Shown in pieces: positions 7,103 to 14,986 of a stretch of 20,235 bases of DNA. The position numbers and the translations under genes were made by a program. Every line of letters starts with the position of its first letter. Positions within the stretch are counted from its first letter, which is position 1. The stretch covers positions 1 to 20,235 of the forward strand of contig JBEEPJ010000013.1 in assembly GCA_041191165.1 (NCBI GenBank), read 5' to 3'. The stretch comes from CAMCYM01 sp041191165 (GTDB lineage Bacteria; Bacteroidota; Bacteroidia; Flavobacteriales_D; Sanyastnellaceae). The notes beneath the pieces are model-generated. The model saw only the letters and a list, made by a program, of their open reading frames with translations. It was not told the origin of the DNA and ran no database searches.

Positions 7103-9193
7103 ATGAAATCGACTTTTGGGATTTGGATGAGCGGCTGGGCCCTGGCTGCGGTGTTGTGGACGGGTTGCGGGGGGGAGGAGCAGAAGCCGCAGGTTGCTGC
7201 CACGGACGACTTCGCCGTGATGACCGAGGCTCCGGACAAAGGCGCAGGGGCTGCGGACTCCCTCGGATTCGTCTGGCAGACGGAACAGTTCGCGGACATC
7301 AAGATCATCCGCTACCAAGTTCCGGGTTGGGAAAAGTTGACCCCCAACCAGCAAGCCCTCGTCTATTGTCTCAACCAGGCCGGACTGAGCGGGCGCGACA
7401 TCATGTGGGACCAAAACAACCGCTACAACCTGCGCATCCGCGCGCTCCTCGAAGGCATCTACCAGGAATTCAAAGGGGACAAGAGCACCCATGGGTGGCA
7501 CCGGTTTGAGACCTATTTGAAGCGGGTTTGGTTTTCCAACGGCATCCACCACCACTACTCGTCGGTGAAGATTCAACCGGAGTTCACCCGGGCCTATTTC
7601 GATTTCCTGTTGAAGGAAACGGGCCTGACGGCGTCGGAGGAGTTGATGTCGGTCATCTTCGACCCCAAGGTGGAGCCCAAGAAGGTGGAGCAAGATGCCT
7701 CGAAAGGGCTGGTGGAGTCGTCTTCCATCAACTTCTACGCTCCCGATGTGACCACCGAGGAAGCCATCGCCTACTACGAATCAATTGCGGATTCCAGCCG
7801 GACGCCGGTGGAAATCGGGCTCAACTCCCGCCTCGTGAAGAACGCCGCCGGCGCCATCGAGGAGCAACCGTACCGGGTGGGCGGCTTGTACGGCAGTGCG
7901 CTGGAGAAGGTGGTTTACTGGCTGGGAGAAGCCATCCAGTACGCCGAGAACCCGAAGCAGGCCACGGCCCTGCAGAACCTCATCGACTACTACCGGACCG
8001 GGGATTTGGCCTTATGGCAGCTCTACAACATCAACTGGGTGAAAGACACGGAAGGCGTCGTGGATTACATCAACGGTTTTGTCGAGGTTTACAATGATCC
8101 CCTGGGCTACACGGGAAGTTACGAGAGCATCGTGCAGATCAAGGACTTCGACGCGAGCGCGCGCATGGAGAAGCTGATGGCGAATGCCCAATGGTTCGAG
8201 GATGGCATGCCCATCTTGCCGCAGCACCGCAAGAAGAAGGTGGTGGGCATCACGTACAATGTGGTAAACGTGGCCGGGGAAGCCGGCGACGCATCGCCGA
8301 GCACGCCCATCGGCGTCAACTTGCCCAACTCGAACTGGATTCGCGTGGTGCATGGCTCCAAGTCCGTGAGCCTCGGCAACATCGTCGAAGCCTATGACAA
8401 GGCAGGGGGAAGCGGTCTGCTCGAGGAGTTTGCGAACGACGCGGAAGAGGTGCGGCTGGCGGAGGCGCATGGGGACCTTGCGGGCAAGCTGCACACGGCG
8501 CTGCACGAAGTCATCGGCCATGCGTCGGGCATGCTCGAGCCCGGGGTCGCAGAGACGAAGGCGACGTTGAAGGAGTACAGCTCCACCATCGAAGAGGGCC
8601 GCGCCGACCTGGTGGCGCTGTATTACATGATGGACCCCAAGTTGGTGGAACTGGGGCTGATGGGCTCGCTGGATGTGGGACGTGCGGAGTACGACTCCTA
8701 CATCCGCAATGGCATGATGCTGCAGTTGCGCCGGTTGGAAATGGGGGCGGACATCGAAGAAGCCCACATGCGCAACCGGGCTTGGGTGAGCCAGTGGTGC
8801 TTTGAAAAAGGCCAGGCCGCGGGGGTCATCGTTCGGGAGGTACGCGATGGAAAGACCTACTTGGACGTCCGCGACTACGAGGCGCTGCGCGGGCTCTTCG
8901 GGCAGCTGCTCCAAGAGGTGCAGCGCATCAAATCGCAAGGAGATTACGCCGCCGCCAAGGCCCTGGTGGACGGCTACGGCGTGAAAGTCGATCCCAAGTT
9001 GCATCAGGAGGTGCTGGACCGCTCGGCGAAGCTGGGCATTGCGCCCTATGGCGGGTTCATCAACCCCTGGATGGAAGCCACGCGCGATGCGTCGGGCAAG
9101 ATCACCGGTGTCATGTTGACCTATCCGGATGATTTTGCAGGCCAAATGCTGCGCTACAGCCAAGACTACCACTTCCTCCCCAACGAGAACTGA
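7103..9193 (+). CDS. M49 (dipeptidyl peptidase III) family zinc metallopeptidase, lipoprotein
   Basis: 696 residues. The N-terminus (MKSTFGIWMSGWALAAVLWTGC) is a lipoprotein signal with lipobox LWTGC, so Cys22 should be lipidated and the enzyme exported to the periplasm or outer membrane. The catalytic signature of peptidase family M49 is complete: HEVIGH (468-473) matches the six-residue HExxGH motif and EEGRAD (497-502) matches EExxAD/E, giving zinc ligands His468, His473 and Glu498 with Glu469 as general base. VNLPNSNWIRVVHGSKSV (405-422) is another family-conserved stretch. M49 enzymes remove dipeptides from the N-terminus of short peptides. Many members are cytosolic, so the lipid anchor suggests a nutritional or peptide-turnover role in the envelope. 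Its TGA stop shares a base with the ATG of the next gene. A weak TAATTTGG at 7076-7083 may be part of its promoter. Confidence 0.95.
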   Translation: MKSTFGIWMSGWALAAVLWTGCGGEEQKPQVAATDDFAVMTEAPDKGAGAADSLGFVWQTEQFADIKIIRYQVPGWEKLTPNQQALVYCLNQAGLSGRDIMWDQNNRYNLRIRALLEGIYQEFKGDKSTHGWHRFETYLKRVWFSNGIHHHYSSVKIQPEFTRAYFDFLLKETGLTASEELMSVIFDPKVEPKKVEQDASKGLVESSSINFYAPDVTTEEAIAYYESIADSSRTPVEIGLNSRLVKNAAGAIEEQPYRVGGLYGSALEKVVYWLGEAIQYAENPKQATALQNLIDYYRTGDLALWQLYNINWVKDTEGVVDYINGFVEVYNDPLGYTGSYESIVQIKDFDASARMEKLMANAQWFEDGMPILPQHRKKKVVGITYNVVNVAGEAGDASPSTPIGVNLPNSNWIRVVHGSKSVSLGNIVEAYDKAGGSGLLEEFANDAEEVRLAEAHGDLAGKLHTALHEVIGHASGMLEPGVAETKATLKEYSSTIEEGRADLVALYYMMDPKLVELGLMGSLDVGRAEYDSYIRNGMMLQLRRLEMGADIEEAHMRNRAWVSQWCFEKGQAAGVIVREVRDGKTYLDVRDYEALRGLFGQLLQEVQRIKSQGDYAAAKALVDGYGVKVDPKLHQEVLDRSAKLGIAPYGGFINPWMEATRDASGKITGVMLTYPDDFAGQMLRYSQDYHFLPNEN

Positions 9194-11142
9194 TGCGGAA
9201 CTTCCTCTCCTCCTCGCTGACCCGCCCCCGGGCATCGGTTGCCATGGCCTTGCTTCTCTGCAACATCGCGGTTTCATCCCTGGCCCAAACGCCCTGCGAA
9301 TGGAGCAACACCAGCACGGAACCTGCATCGGGCGGTCCGGTGACCACCCAGGTGGGGCAATACCACAACAACGGAACGTATTACCTCACCTTCGACGCCC
9401 TTTCCAACATTGTGCTGGAATCGGTTCGCGTGTTTGCGAATGGGGCGGGCAACCGCTCCATCGCGCTGATCGATCCTGCGGGGAACATCATCGAAGCGCT
9501 CCAAGTGGCCGTTCCCGATGGGGAGAGCGTCATCTCCCTGGGCTTCGAAGTCGCCCAGGGCACCGGTTATGGACTGCGTTGCATCAATGAAAATCCCCAG
9601 CTCTGGCGGGATGGATTGGGCAGTACGCTGACCTTCCCCTATGCCATCGGGGACTTGGCCAACATCACTGGCACTTCTGTGGAGGGTGAAAACGCCCTCA
9701 ATTATTACTACTTCTTCTACGACTGGACGGTGTCGCCCGGCGCTCCGACGATGGTATCAGGGGGATATCCGTGCTGGAATGTTGAGCTGATGGACGTGGC
9801 CCCCATCGCAGAGCTGGGCGGGGGGGACAACGGCAACGATTGTTGGGGCTGGGTTGACCCCAACTCGGGCCGTGAGATCGCCATTTATTGCCGCTCCAAT
9901 GGCAGCGCGATCATCGACGTCACGGATGCCACCCAAATGAAGTACTTCGCGAACATCCCCACCGCGACGAACGCCAGCCTCTGGCGGGACGCGAAGGTGT
10001 ACAACAACCACCTTTTCATCGTTTCAGAGGCCGGAGGCCATGGGATGCAGGTCGTGGACCTTCAGGCCCTCATGACCCTTCCCACCGATCAGGTCACAGT
10101 GGTAGAACCGGTGGCCCACTACACCGGTTTCGGGAATGCGCACAACATCGCCATCAATGAGGAAACGGGTTATGCCTACCCCATTGGATCCAACACGTTC
10201 AATGGGGGCTTGCACATTGTGGACATTTCCAACCCGGCGTCGCCTGTGCTTGCGGGTTCCTTCGATGGCTACTACAGCCACGATGTACAATCGGTTGTTT
10301 ACCAAGGCCCTGATGCCACCTACGCGGGGCGGGAGATGGTATTCTGTTTCAATGGTGGGAATGGATTGGCCATTGTGGACGCAGAGGACAAGCAAGACGT
10401 GAATTTGGTCTCCACGTTGACTTACGCGCAATTGGGATACACGCACCAGGGTTGGTTGTCCGAGGACCATCGATACTGCTTCTTGAACGATGAGTTGGAT
10501 GAACTCAACTTCGGCAACTACACCCGGACCTATGTCGTGGACATTCAGGACCTGGACGCCCCCCAAGTGGTGGGTTTCTTTGAAGCGCCGGTGCCTGCCA
10601 TTGATCACAATCTCTACGTGGTGCAGGACAAGATTTACGAGGCCAATTACAACAGCGGACTGCGCATCTTGAACCAGACGAATGTATCGGAAGGGGTGCT
10701 GGACCTCGTGGGTTATTTCGACACCAATCCCGGCACGGATGCGGCAGCATTCGACGGGGCTTGGAGCACATATCCCTACTTCCCCAGTGGAAACGTGGCC
10801 ATTTCGACCATGAGCCATTTCTTCATGGTCAAGCCCGACGCATCGATTGCACCGGGGGGTGGAGGCAACGCGGTGAAGCCGGTGAAGGCCGATGTGAGCA
10901 AATGGGAACTCGCTCCGAATCCCGCTCAGGATCGCGTCCGATTCTCCGGATATGCAGGACCCGGAGACCTGGAGATTCGGGACGCAGCCGGCAGGCTCAT
11001 GGCGCGGTACACGGGATTGCCCTTGGGACCGGACTTCTCGCTGGACGTTTCGGCATGGGCGGACGGCATGTACTTCATCCGCTTGGCCCCGGCCGGGGGC
11101 TCGGATCAGGGAAGCGTGCGCAAGCTGTTTGTGACCCACTGA
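9193..11142 (+). CDS. Choice-of-anchor B protein with LVIVD propeller and T9SS sorting domain
   Basis: 649 residues. Residues 1-31 form a Sec signal peptide ending SSLA-Q. About 35-180 is a beta-sandwich region (VLESVRVFANGAGNRSIALI ... YYYFFYDWTV) of a kind common at the front of secreted Bacteroidota proteins. About 185-560 holds LVIVD-like blades, for example GREIAIYCRSNGSAIIDVT, GLHIVDISNPASPVLAGSF, GLAIVDAEDKQDVNLVSTL and TYVVDIQDLDAPQVVGFFEA, which should form a beta-propeller. Residues 571-649 are a type A T9SS sorting domain (WELAPNPAQDRVRF ... DVSAWADGMYFIRL ... KLFVTH), so the protein should cross the outer membrane and be secreted or surface-attached. Biochemical function is unknown. 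It starts on the stop of the M49 peptidase gene (TGATG) and is therefore translated with it. Confidence 0.93.
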   Translation: MRNFLSSSLTRPRASVAMALLLCNIAVSSLAQTPCEWSNTSTEPASGGPVTTQVGQYHNNGTYYLTFDALSNIVLESVRVFANGAGNRSIALIDPAGNIIEALQVAVPDGESVISLGFEVAQGTGYGLRCINENPQLWRDGLGSTLTFPYAIGDLANITGTSVEGENALNYYYFFYDWTVSPGAPTMVSGGYPCWNVELMDVAPIAELGGGDNGNDCWGWVDPNSGREIAIYCRSNGSAIIDVTDATQMKYFANIPTATNASLWRDAKVYNNHLFIVSEAGGHGMQVVDLQALMTLPTDQVTVVEPVAHYTGFGNAHNIAINEETGYAYPIGSNTFNGGLHIVDISNPASPVLAGSFDGYYSHDVQSVVYQGPDATYAGREMVFCFNGGNGLAIVDAEDKQDVNLVSTLTYAQLGYTHQGWLSEDHRYCFLNDELDELNFGNYTRTYVVDIQDLDAPQVVGFFEAPVPAIDHNLYVVQDKIYEANYNSGLRILNQTNVSEGVLDLVGYFDTNPGTDAAAFDGAWSTYPYFPSGNVAISTMSHFFMVKPDASIAPGGGGNAVKPVKADVSKWELAPNPAQDRVRFSGYAGPGDLEIRDAAGRLMARYTGLPLGPDFSLDVSAWADGMYFIRLAPAGGSDQGSVRKLFVTH

Positions 11143-11175
11143 CGCCCGACGGCTGCGCCGGCCGCAATCGTGAAC

Positions 11176-12045
11176 TCAGCTGTTGCGCGATTGGAGCATC
11201 TGTCGGAGCCGTTTGATGGTGGCTGTGGGGCCGGATTGGGGTTCGATTTGGCCTGCAAAAGCGATGGAAACATCGCCTCGTTCCTCGCTGACTATCAATG
11301 CAATGGCGTCGGTTTTCTCGGTGATTCCACAAGCCGCCCGATGCCGCATGCCCCAGTGGGAAGGGACATCCGCGCGCTCCGTGAGCGGAAGGACAGCCTT
11401 CACCGCGCTGAGCCGGCCTTGGCTCCAGATCAATCCCCCGTCGTGCAGGGGACTTTGTTTGAGGAAGATGCTCTCGATGAGTCCCCCCGTGGGTTTCGCA
11501 TCCATCGGAATGTAAGCAGACAAGTAGGGCGTGAGGGGTGATTTCCCCGCCAGAACCACCAGCGCCCCATCTCCCCGCCCGGCGATGGCATACAGGGCGT
11601 CCACCATGCTGCGCAAATCGGAAGGAGCGGCTGGCGCCTGGGCCGGCATCCAGCGGCGCATCCACTTGGGCACCTTGCGCAATACCTCCCGGTCGCCAAT
11701 GTGGAGCAAAAAGGCCCGCAATTCCTGCTGGAACACGATGAGCAACGCCACCACCCCCACGCCTGCAAACTGGCCCAGCAGATCTCCGAGCAGATTGAAT
11801 CCCAAGTAGTTGACGGCCTTCCAAATGAAGTAGAAGACCAGCAATCCCAGGAAAATAGGGATGGCAGCGGAGCCTCTGAGCAGCCGGAAGATCCGAAAAA
11901 CCACATACGCCACGAGCAGCACATCCACGGCATCCACCAGGAACGCAAGGCCCCAGCCCGTGCCATCGAAGAGCTCCCAGCGGCTCCAGTCGATATCGAG
12001 GAGAATGCCGCTTCCCGAAGGGCGCGGAAGGTGTGAAACGTCCAT
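11176..12045 (-). CDS. cdaA: Diadenylate cyclase CdaA (c-di-AMP synthase) with DGG motif
   Basis: 289 residues. CdaA condenses two ATP into the second messenger c-di-AMP. Three membrane helices lie in the first 110 residues (WGLAFLVDAVDVLLVAYVVF; IPIFLGLLVFYFIWKAV; VGVVALLIVFQQELR), followed by the DAC catalytic domain from about 125: GALVVLAGKSPL, SIFLKQSPLHDGGLIW and GMRHRAACGITEKTDAIALI. The nucleotide-binding RHR motif is intact at 234-236, but the usual DGA triplet is DGG at 202-204. The ATG at 12043-12045 lies nine bases after the folP stop, so the two form an operon, a pairing I recall from other Bacteroidota. It converges with the choice-of-anchor B gene across 33 bases. No partner regulator (CdaR/YbbR) is seen adjacent. 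Confidence 0.93.
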   Translation of the reverse strand: MDVSHLPRPSGSGILLDIDWSRWELFDGTGWGLAFLVDAVDVLLVAYVVFRIFRLLRGSAAIPIFLGLLVFYFIWKAVNYLGFNLLGDLLGQFAGVGVVALLIVFQQELRAFLLHIGDREVLRKVPKWMRRWMPAQAPAAPSDLRSMVDALYAIAGRGDGALVVLAGKSPLTPYLSAYIPMDAKPTGGLIESIFLKQSPLHDGGLIWSQGRLSAVKAVLPLTERADVPSHWGMRHRAACGITEKTDAIALIVSEERGDVSIAFAGQIEPQSGPTATIKRLRQMLQSRNS

Positions 12046-12054
12046 GGGACGAAG

Positions 12055-12921
12055 TTAGGGGTTGGCCCCTTGCGACCGCGTTAATTCCGAGTGCAGAAGG
12101 AGGGTTTCTCGCGCTTCCTTCACGTCGTGAACGCGCAAGAGGTGCGCGCCCCGTTCCAATGCCCAGGCATGCAGGGCTGTGGTCCCATTCAATGCCTGTT
12201 CCGGGGTGGATCCGAGGGTTTTGTAGATCATGGACTTCCGGCTCACGCCCACGAGCAAGGGTGCGCCCAGGGTTTTGAAGGTGGCCAGATGCGCGAGCAA
12301 CTGAAAATTGTCCCGGGCCGTTTTGCCAAACCCAAATCCCACATCCAGCACCAAGTCTCCTACGCCCGCCTCTCGCGCCCGCAACATGGATTTGCCCAGG
12401 TCGCGATACACATCCGTCACGACGTCGCGGTAAGTCGGGCGGTCTTGCATGTCAGCAGGCGTTCCTTGCATGTGCATGAGCACATAACTGGCACGGTGGT
12501 GGGCCACCACCTCCCACATGGCCGGATGATCCAGGCCTTGGACATCATTCACCATCCCCGCGCCGCCGGACAGGGCGCGGTCGGCTACTTTGGGGTGGTA
12601 GGTGTCCACGCTGATGCGGACATCGGGCAGGGCCTGGCAAATGCCCGTCAGCACGGGCGCGATCCGAGCCCATTCCTCCTCGGGTCCGACGTCCCGGGCG
12701 CCGGGGCGGGTGGATTGCCCGCCGAGGTCGAGGATGTCCGCCCCTTCCCGCCACAGGCGGATGCCGCGTTCCACCCGTTCCTCCTCACTGCCCTGCGGGT
12801 CGCCGTCGTAAAAGGAATCCGGCGTGCAATTGACGATGCCCATGATGCGGGGCTTTTCCAGCGTGAGCAGGTTGCCTCCGAAGGAACAGGCGTAGGCGGG
12901 CGAGCAGCGTTCGGATTCCAT
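12055..12921 (-). CDS. folP: Dihydropteroate synthase
   Basis: 288 residues. Joins 6-hydroxymethyl-7,8-dihydropterin pyrophosphate with p-aminobenzoate to give dihydropteroate in folate synthesis (cytosol). The TIM-barrel signatures are in order: GIVNCTPDSFYDGD (28-41, the NxTPDSFxDG motif), DLGGQSTRPGA (65-75, usually GGES or, as I recall, GGYS in Bacteroidota), ISVDTYHPKVADRAL (103-117), MVNDVQGL (123-130), LDVGFGFGKTARDNFQLL (192-209) and LLVGVSRKSMI (222-232), which carries the pterin/sulfonamide-contact SRKS. The ATG at 12919-12921 leaves a short N-terminal tail before the first strand. Upstream, 72 bases separate it from the divergent DUF1599 gene; downstream it is followed closely by cdaA. 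Confidence 0.96.
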   Translation of the reverse strand: MESERCSPAYACSFGGNLLTLEKPRIMGIVNCTPDSFYDGDPQGSEEERVERGIRLWREGADILDLGGQSTRPGARDVGPEEEWARIAPVLTGICQALPDVRISVDTYHPKVADRALSGGAGMVNDVQGLDHPAMWEVVAHHRASYVLMHMQGTPADMQDRPTYRDVVTDVYRDLGKSMLRAREAGVGDLVLDVGFGFGKTARDNFQLLAHLATFKTLGAPLLVGVSRKSMIYKTLGSTPEQALNGTTALHAWALERGAHLLRVHDVKEARETLLLHSELTRSQGANP

Positions 12922-12940
12922 TTGAGTGGTGGGAAGGTCG

Positions 12941-12948
12941 TATCTTGG
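12941..12948 (+). promoter_or_regulatory. Probable -7 element for the DUF1599 operon
   Basis: TATCTTGG differs by one base from TAnnTTTG. A TTTG at 12921-12924 lies 16 bases upstream, slightly closer than the usual -33/-7 spacing. A start site near 12955 would leave a leader of about 40 bases before the ATG at 12994. Confidence 0.35.
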
Positions 12949-12949
12949 C

Positions 12950-12957
12950 CCAAGTTA
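12950..12957 (-). promoter_or_regulatory. Probable -7 element for folP-cdaA
   Basis: The minus strand reads TAACTTGG, one mismatch from TAnnTTTG, giving a start site near 12943 and a leader of about 22 bases before the folP ATG. Together with the plus-strand element at 12941-12948 it makes a 17-base near-palindrome (arms CTTGG and CCAAG flanked by TA on both sides). A -33 element at the expected distance was not found. Confidence 0.3.
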
Positions 12958-12993
12958 CCTCGTTTCCCCTGTCAGGTCGATTTTCAACCGGTC

Positions 12994-13569
12994 ATGTCCT
13001 CTCTGAATCCTTCCTCCAGCACGCTGTCCTCGTACGCTGCGATTGTGGCGCAGTGTCGCTCGTTGTTCGCGCGCAAGACGCTGGATTATGGCACGGCTTG
13101 GCGCATTTTGCGGCCTTCTTCTTTGACAGACCAAATCTTCATCAAAGCCAACCGCATCCGGACGGTGCAGGAGGCGGGCGTAGCCCAGGTCGATGAGCAC
13201 ATCGAAGACGCCTTCATGGGAATCGTCAACTACAGCCTGATGGCCATCATCCAATGCGAACTCGGCGAGCGGGCGCCGTTGGATTTGGAACCGGCGAAGG
13301 CGAGCGAATTATACGACCGAGCCGTCCATCAAGCGCAGTCGCTCATGACGCGCAAGAACCACGATTACGGGGAAGCTTGGCGCGACATGCGCGTTTCCTC
13401 GCTGGTGGATTTGATCTTGATGAAAGTCTTGCGCGTCAAGCAGATTGAGGACAACGCAGGCTTGACCTTGGCTTCGGAGGGCGTGGAAGCGAACTACCTC
13501 GACATGTGCAACTACGCCATCTTCGCCCTCATCCTGTTGCGGGAAAATCCTCCCGAAGCGAAATCCTGA
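12994..13569 (+). CDS. DUF1599 domain protein with two tandem repeats
   Basis: 191 residues from the ATG at 12994; the long open stretch upstream in this frame only mirrors folP. The protein is an internal duplication: SLFARKTLDYGTAWRILR (23-40) with SSLTDQIFIKANRIRTVQE corresponds to SLMTRKNHDYGEAWRDMR (116-133) with SSLVDLILMKVLRVKQIED. Each is followed by a helical IVNYSLMAII or MCNYAIFALI segment. The shared pattern K..DYG.AWR..R.SSL.D.I..K..R is the DUF1599 signature. No enzymatic function is established to my knowledge; the domain has been discussed among nucleotide-modification-associated proteins, which I recall but cannot confirm here. It is predicted to be soluble, all-helical and cytosolic. 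The next gene begins 31 bases later, and the divergent neighbour is folP. Confidence 0.9.
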   Translation: MSSLNPSSSTLSSYAAIVAQCRSLFARKTLDYGTAWRILRPSSLTDQIFIKANRIRTVQEAGVAQVDEHIEDAFMGIVNYSLMAIIQCELGERAPLDLEPAKASELYDRAVHQAQSLMTRKNHDYGEAWRDMRVSSLVDLILMKVLRVKQIEDNAGLTLASEGVEANYLDMCNYAIFALILLRENPPEAKS

Positions 13570-13600
13570 GCGAAACATCCATTCACAGATACCCCATGCC

Positions 13601-14986
13601 ATGAGAATCGCCGTTCTGGTTGCGCGCGTGCTGGTCGGATCCCTGTTCATCGTTTCCGGCCTCATCAAGGCGAATGACGCCTTGGGATTCATGTACAAGC
13701 TGGAGGAGTACTTCGAGCCGGGGGCCCTCAACTTGCCCGGGCTGACGCCATACGCCCTGGGGTTGGGGATGGCCATCTGCATCGGGGAAATCCTGTTGGG
13801 GGTGGCGCTATTGGTGGGGGCACTTCCCCGGTTGACGGCGGTGTTGACGGGCATTATGATGGCGTTTTTTACTTGGCTCACTTGGTACACCACCCAATGC
13901 GACCCCAACGGAACCAAGTGGATTGTGGATGCGACGGGGGCATCGGTGGAAGTGGCCAATCAATGCGTGTTGAGCTGCGGTTGCTTCGGCAATGCCATTC
14001 CCTTGACGCCTTACGAGAGTTTTCTCAAGGATGTCGTGTTGTCGGTGCTGACCCTGCCCATCCTCTGGGGGGCCTTTGCCGGTTGGACCGGGCTCAATGA
14101 GCGGCGGCGCGCCATCGGGATCATCACGGCCAGCTTGGTGCTGATTTATGGGTTCAGCGCCTGGATGCTGGATTGGATGTTTCCGGTGCTCTTTGCCGCC
14201 ATTGCGTTTCTGGTGGCCGAAGGCATCCGGTCCCGGGTGTCGGGGCCGGGAAAGGAATGGGCGATGGCGGCGGGGGTGTTGGTGGTTTGTTTGGCCTTTC
14301 AATTCCAAACCTACCGTTACCTGCCCCTCAAAGATTACACGGCCTACGCGCCTGGCAAGAGCATCCCGGAACAGATGAAAACGGCACAGGAACTGGGATT
14401 GCAGCCGCCCGTTTATGCGGTGGAATACACGTTTCGCAACAAGTCGACGGGGCAGGACACCATCGTTTTGAGTTCGGATTGGATGAAGGTGTACCACACC
14501 CCCTGGTTCCAGCAGACGTACGAGCAGGTCAGCTTTGAGGGGGAAGAAGTGGAAATTCAGGAAGGCTACACGCCTCCCATTCAAGACCTTCAATTCATCG
14601 ATGCGGCCGGTGAGGACGTCACCCGTCAAGTGCTCACGGCTCCGGGCTACCTGCTGGTCCACGTGTCGCAGGATGTCGCTGCTGCAGGCGATCGGGGAAG
14701 GGAACAGTTGCAAGCGCTTGAAACTTTCGCGCGCGATTCGGGTTGGAGAATGCTGGGCGTGAGCAACTTGAGCGCGGAGGAGAATGCAGCGTGGGCGCAG
14801 CGATTGGGCGTCAGCTACCCCATGTACTCCTGCGACCAAACCGAGTTGAAAATCCTCGTGCGCTCCAATCCGGGGCTGCTGCTGTTGCACGAGGGGGTGG
14901 TGGTGGACAAGTGGTCTTGCCACGATCTGCCCGAACCTGAGGATTTAAAGGAGTTGCTGCCCTCCGGCGGCAACCACAGGCGATGA
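13601..14986 (+). CDS. BT_3928-type DoxX membrane protein with C-terminal thioredoxin-like domain
   Basis: 461 residues. The N-terminal DoxX-like part (1-235) contains several hydrophobic helices, opening with VLVARVLVGSLFIVSGLIKANDALGF and including IGEILLGVALLVGALP and the conserved NQCVLSCGCFGNAIPLTPYE (120-139) with Cys122, Cys126 and Cys128. Further helices follow at 172-188, 190-206 and 221-237. The soluble C-terminal part (about 345-455) resembles a thioredoxin-fold domain (GYLLVHVSQDVA ... WRMLGVSNLSAEE ... RSNPGLLLLHEGVVVDKW) but has no CxxC. This matches the family named after Bacteroides BT_3928. A role in membrane redox chemistry is often suggested for DoxX/MauE-like proteins but is not established here. 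The stop overlaps the ATG of the ABC permease (ATGA). Confidence 0.87.
   Translation: MRIAVLVARVLVGSLFIVSGLIKANDALGFMYKLEEYFEPGALNLPGLTPYALGLGMAICIGEILLGVALLVGALPRLTAVLTGIMMAFFTWLTWYTTQCDPNGTKWIVDATGASVEVANQCVLSCGCFGNAIPLTPYESFLKDVVLSVLTLPILWGAFAGWTGLNERRRAIGIITASLVLIYGFSAWMLDWMFPVLFAAIAFLVAEGIRSRVSGPGKEWAMAAGVLVVCLAFQFQTYRYLPLKDYTAYAPGKSIPEQMKTAQELGLQPPVYAVEYTFRNKSTGQDTIVLSSDWMKVYHTPWFQQTYEQVSFEGEEVEIQEGYTPPIQDLQFIDAAGEDVTRQVLTAPGYLLVHVSQDVAAAGDRGREQLQALETFARDSGWRMLGVSNLSAEENAAWAQRLGVSYPMYSCDQTELKILVRSNPGLLLLHEGVVVDKWSCHDLPEPEDLKELLPSGGNHRR

Noticed and set aside
8012..9328. A 438-codon minus-strand open frame opposite the M49 peptidase gene
   Set aside because: It mirrors a strongly conserved metallopeptidase and shows no domain of its own; treated as a shadow.
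11143..11175. Possible terminator between the choice-of-anchor B gene and cdaA
   Set aside because: Only a 4-base-pair stem (CGGC/GCCG) and loose 5-6 base inverted repeats were found, with no T-run.
12091..12993. N-terminal extension of the DUF1599 frame through folP
   Set aside because: The extension is antisense to folP; the DUF1599 repeat starts shortly after the ATG at 12994.
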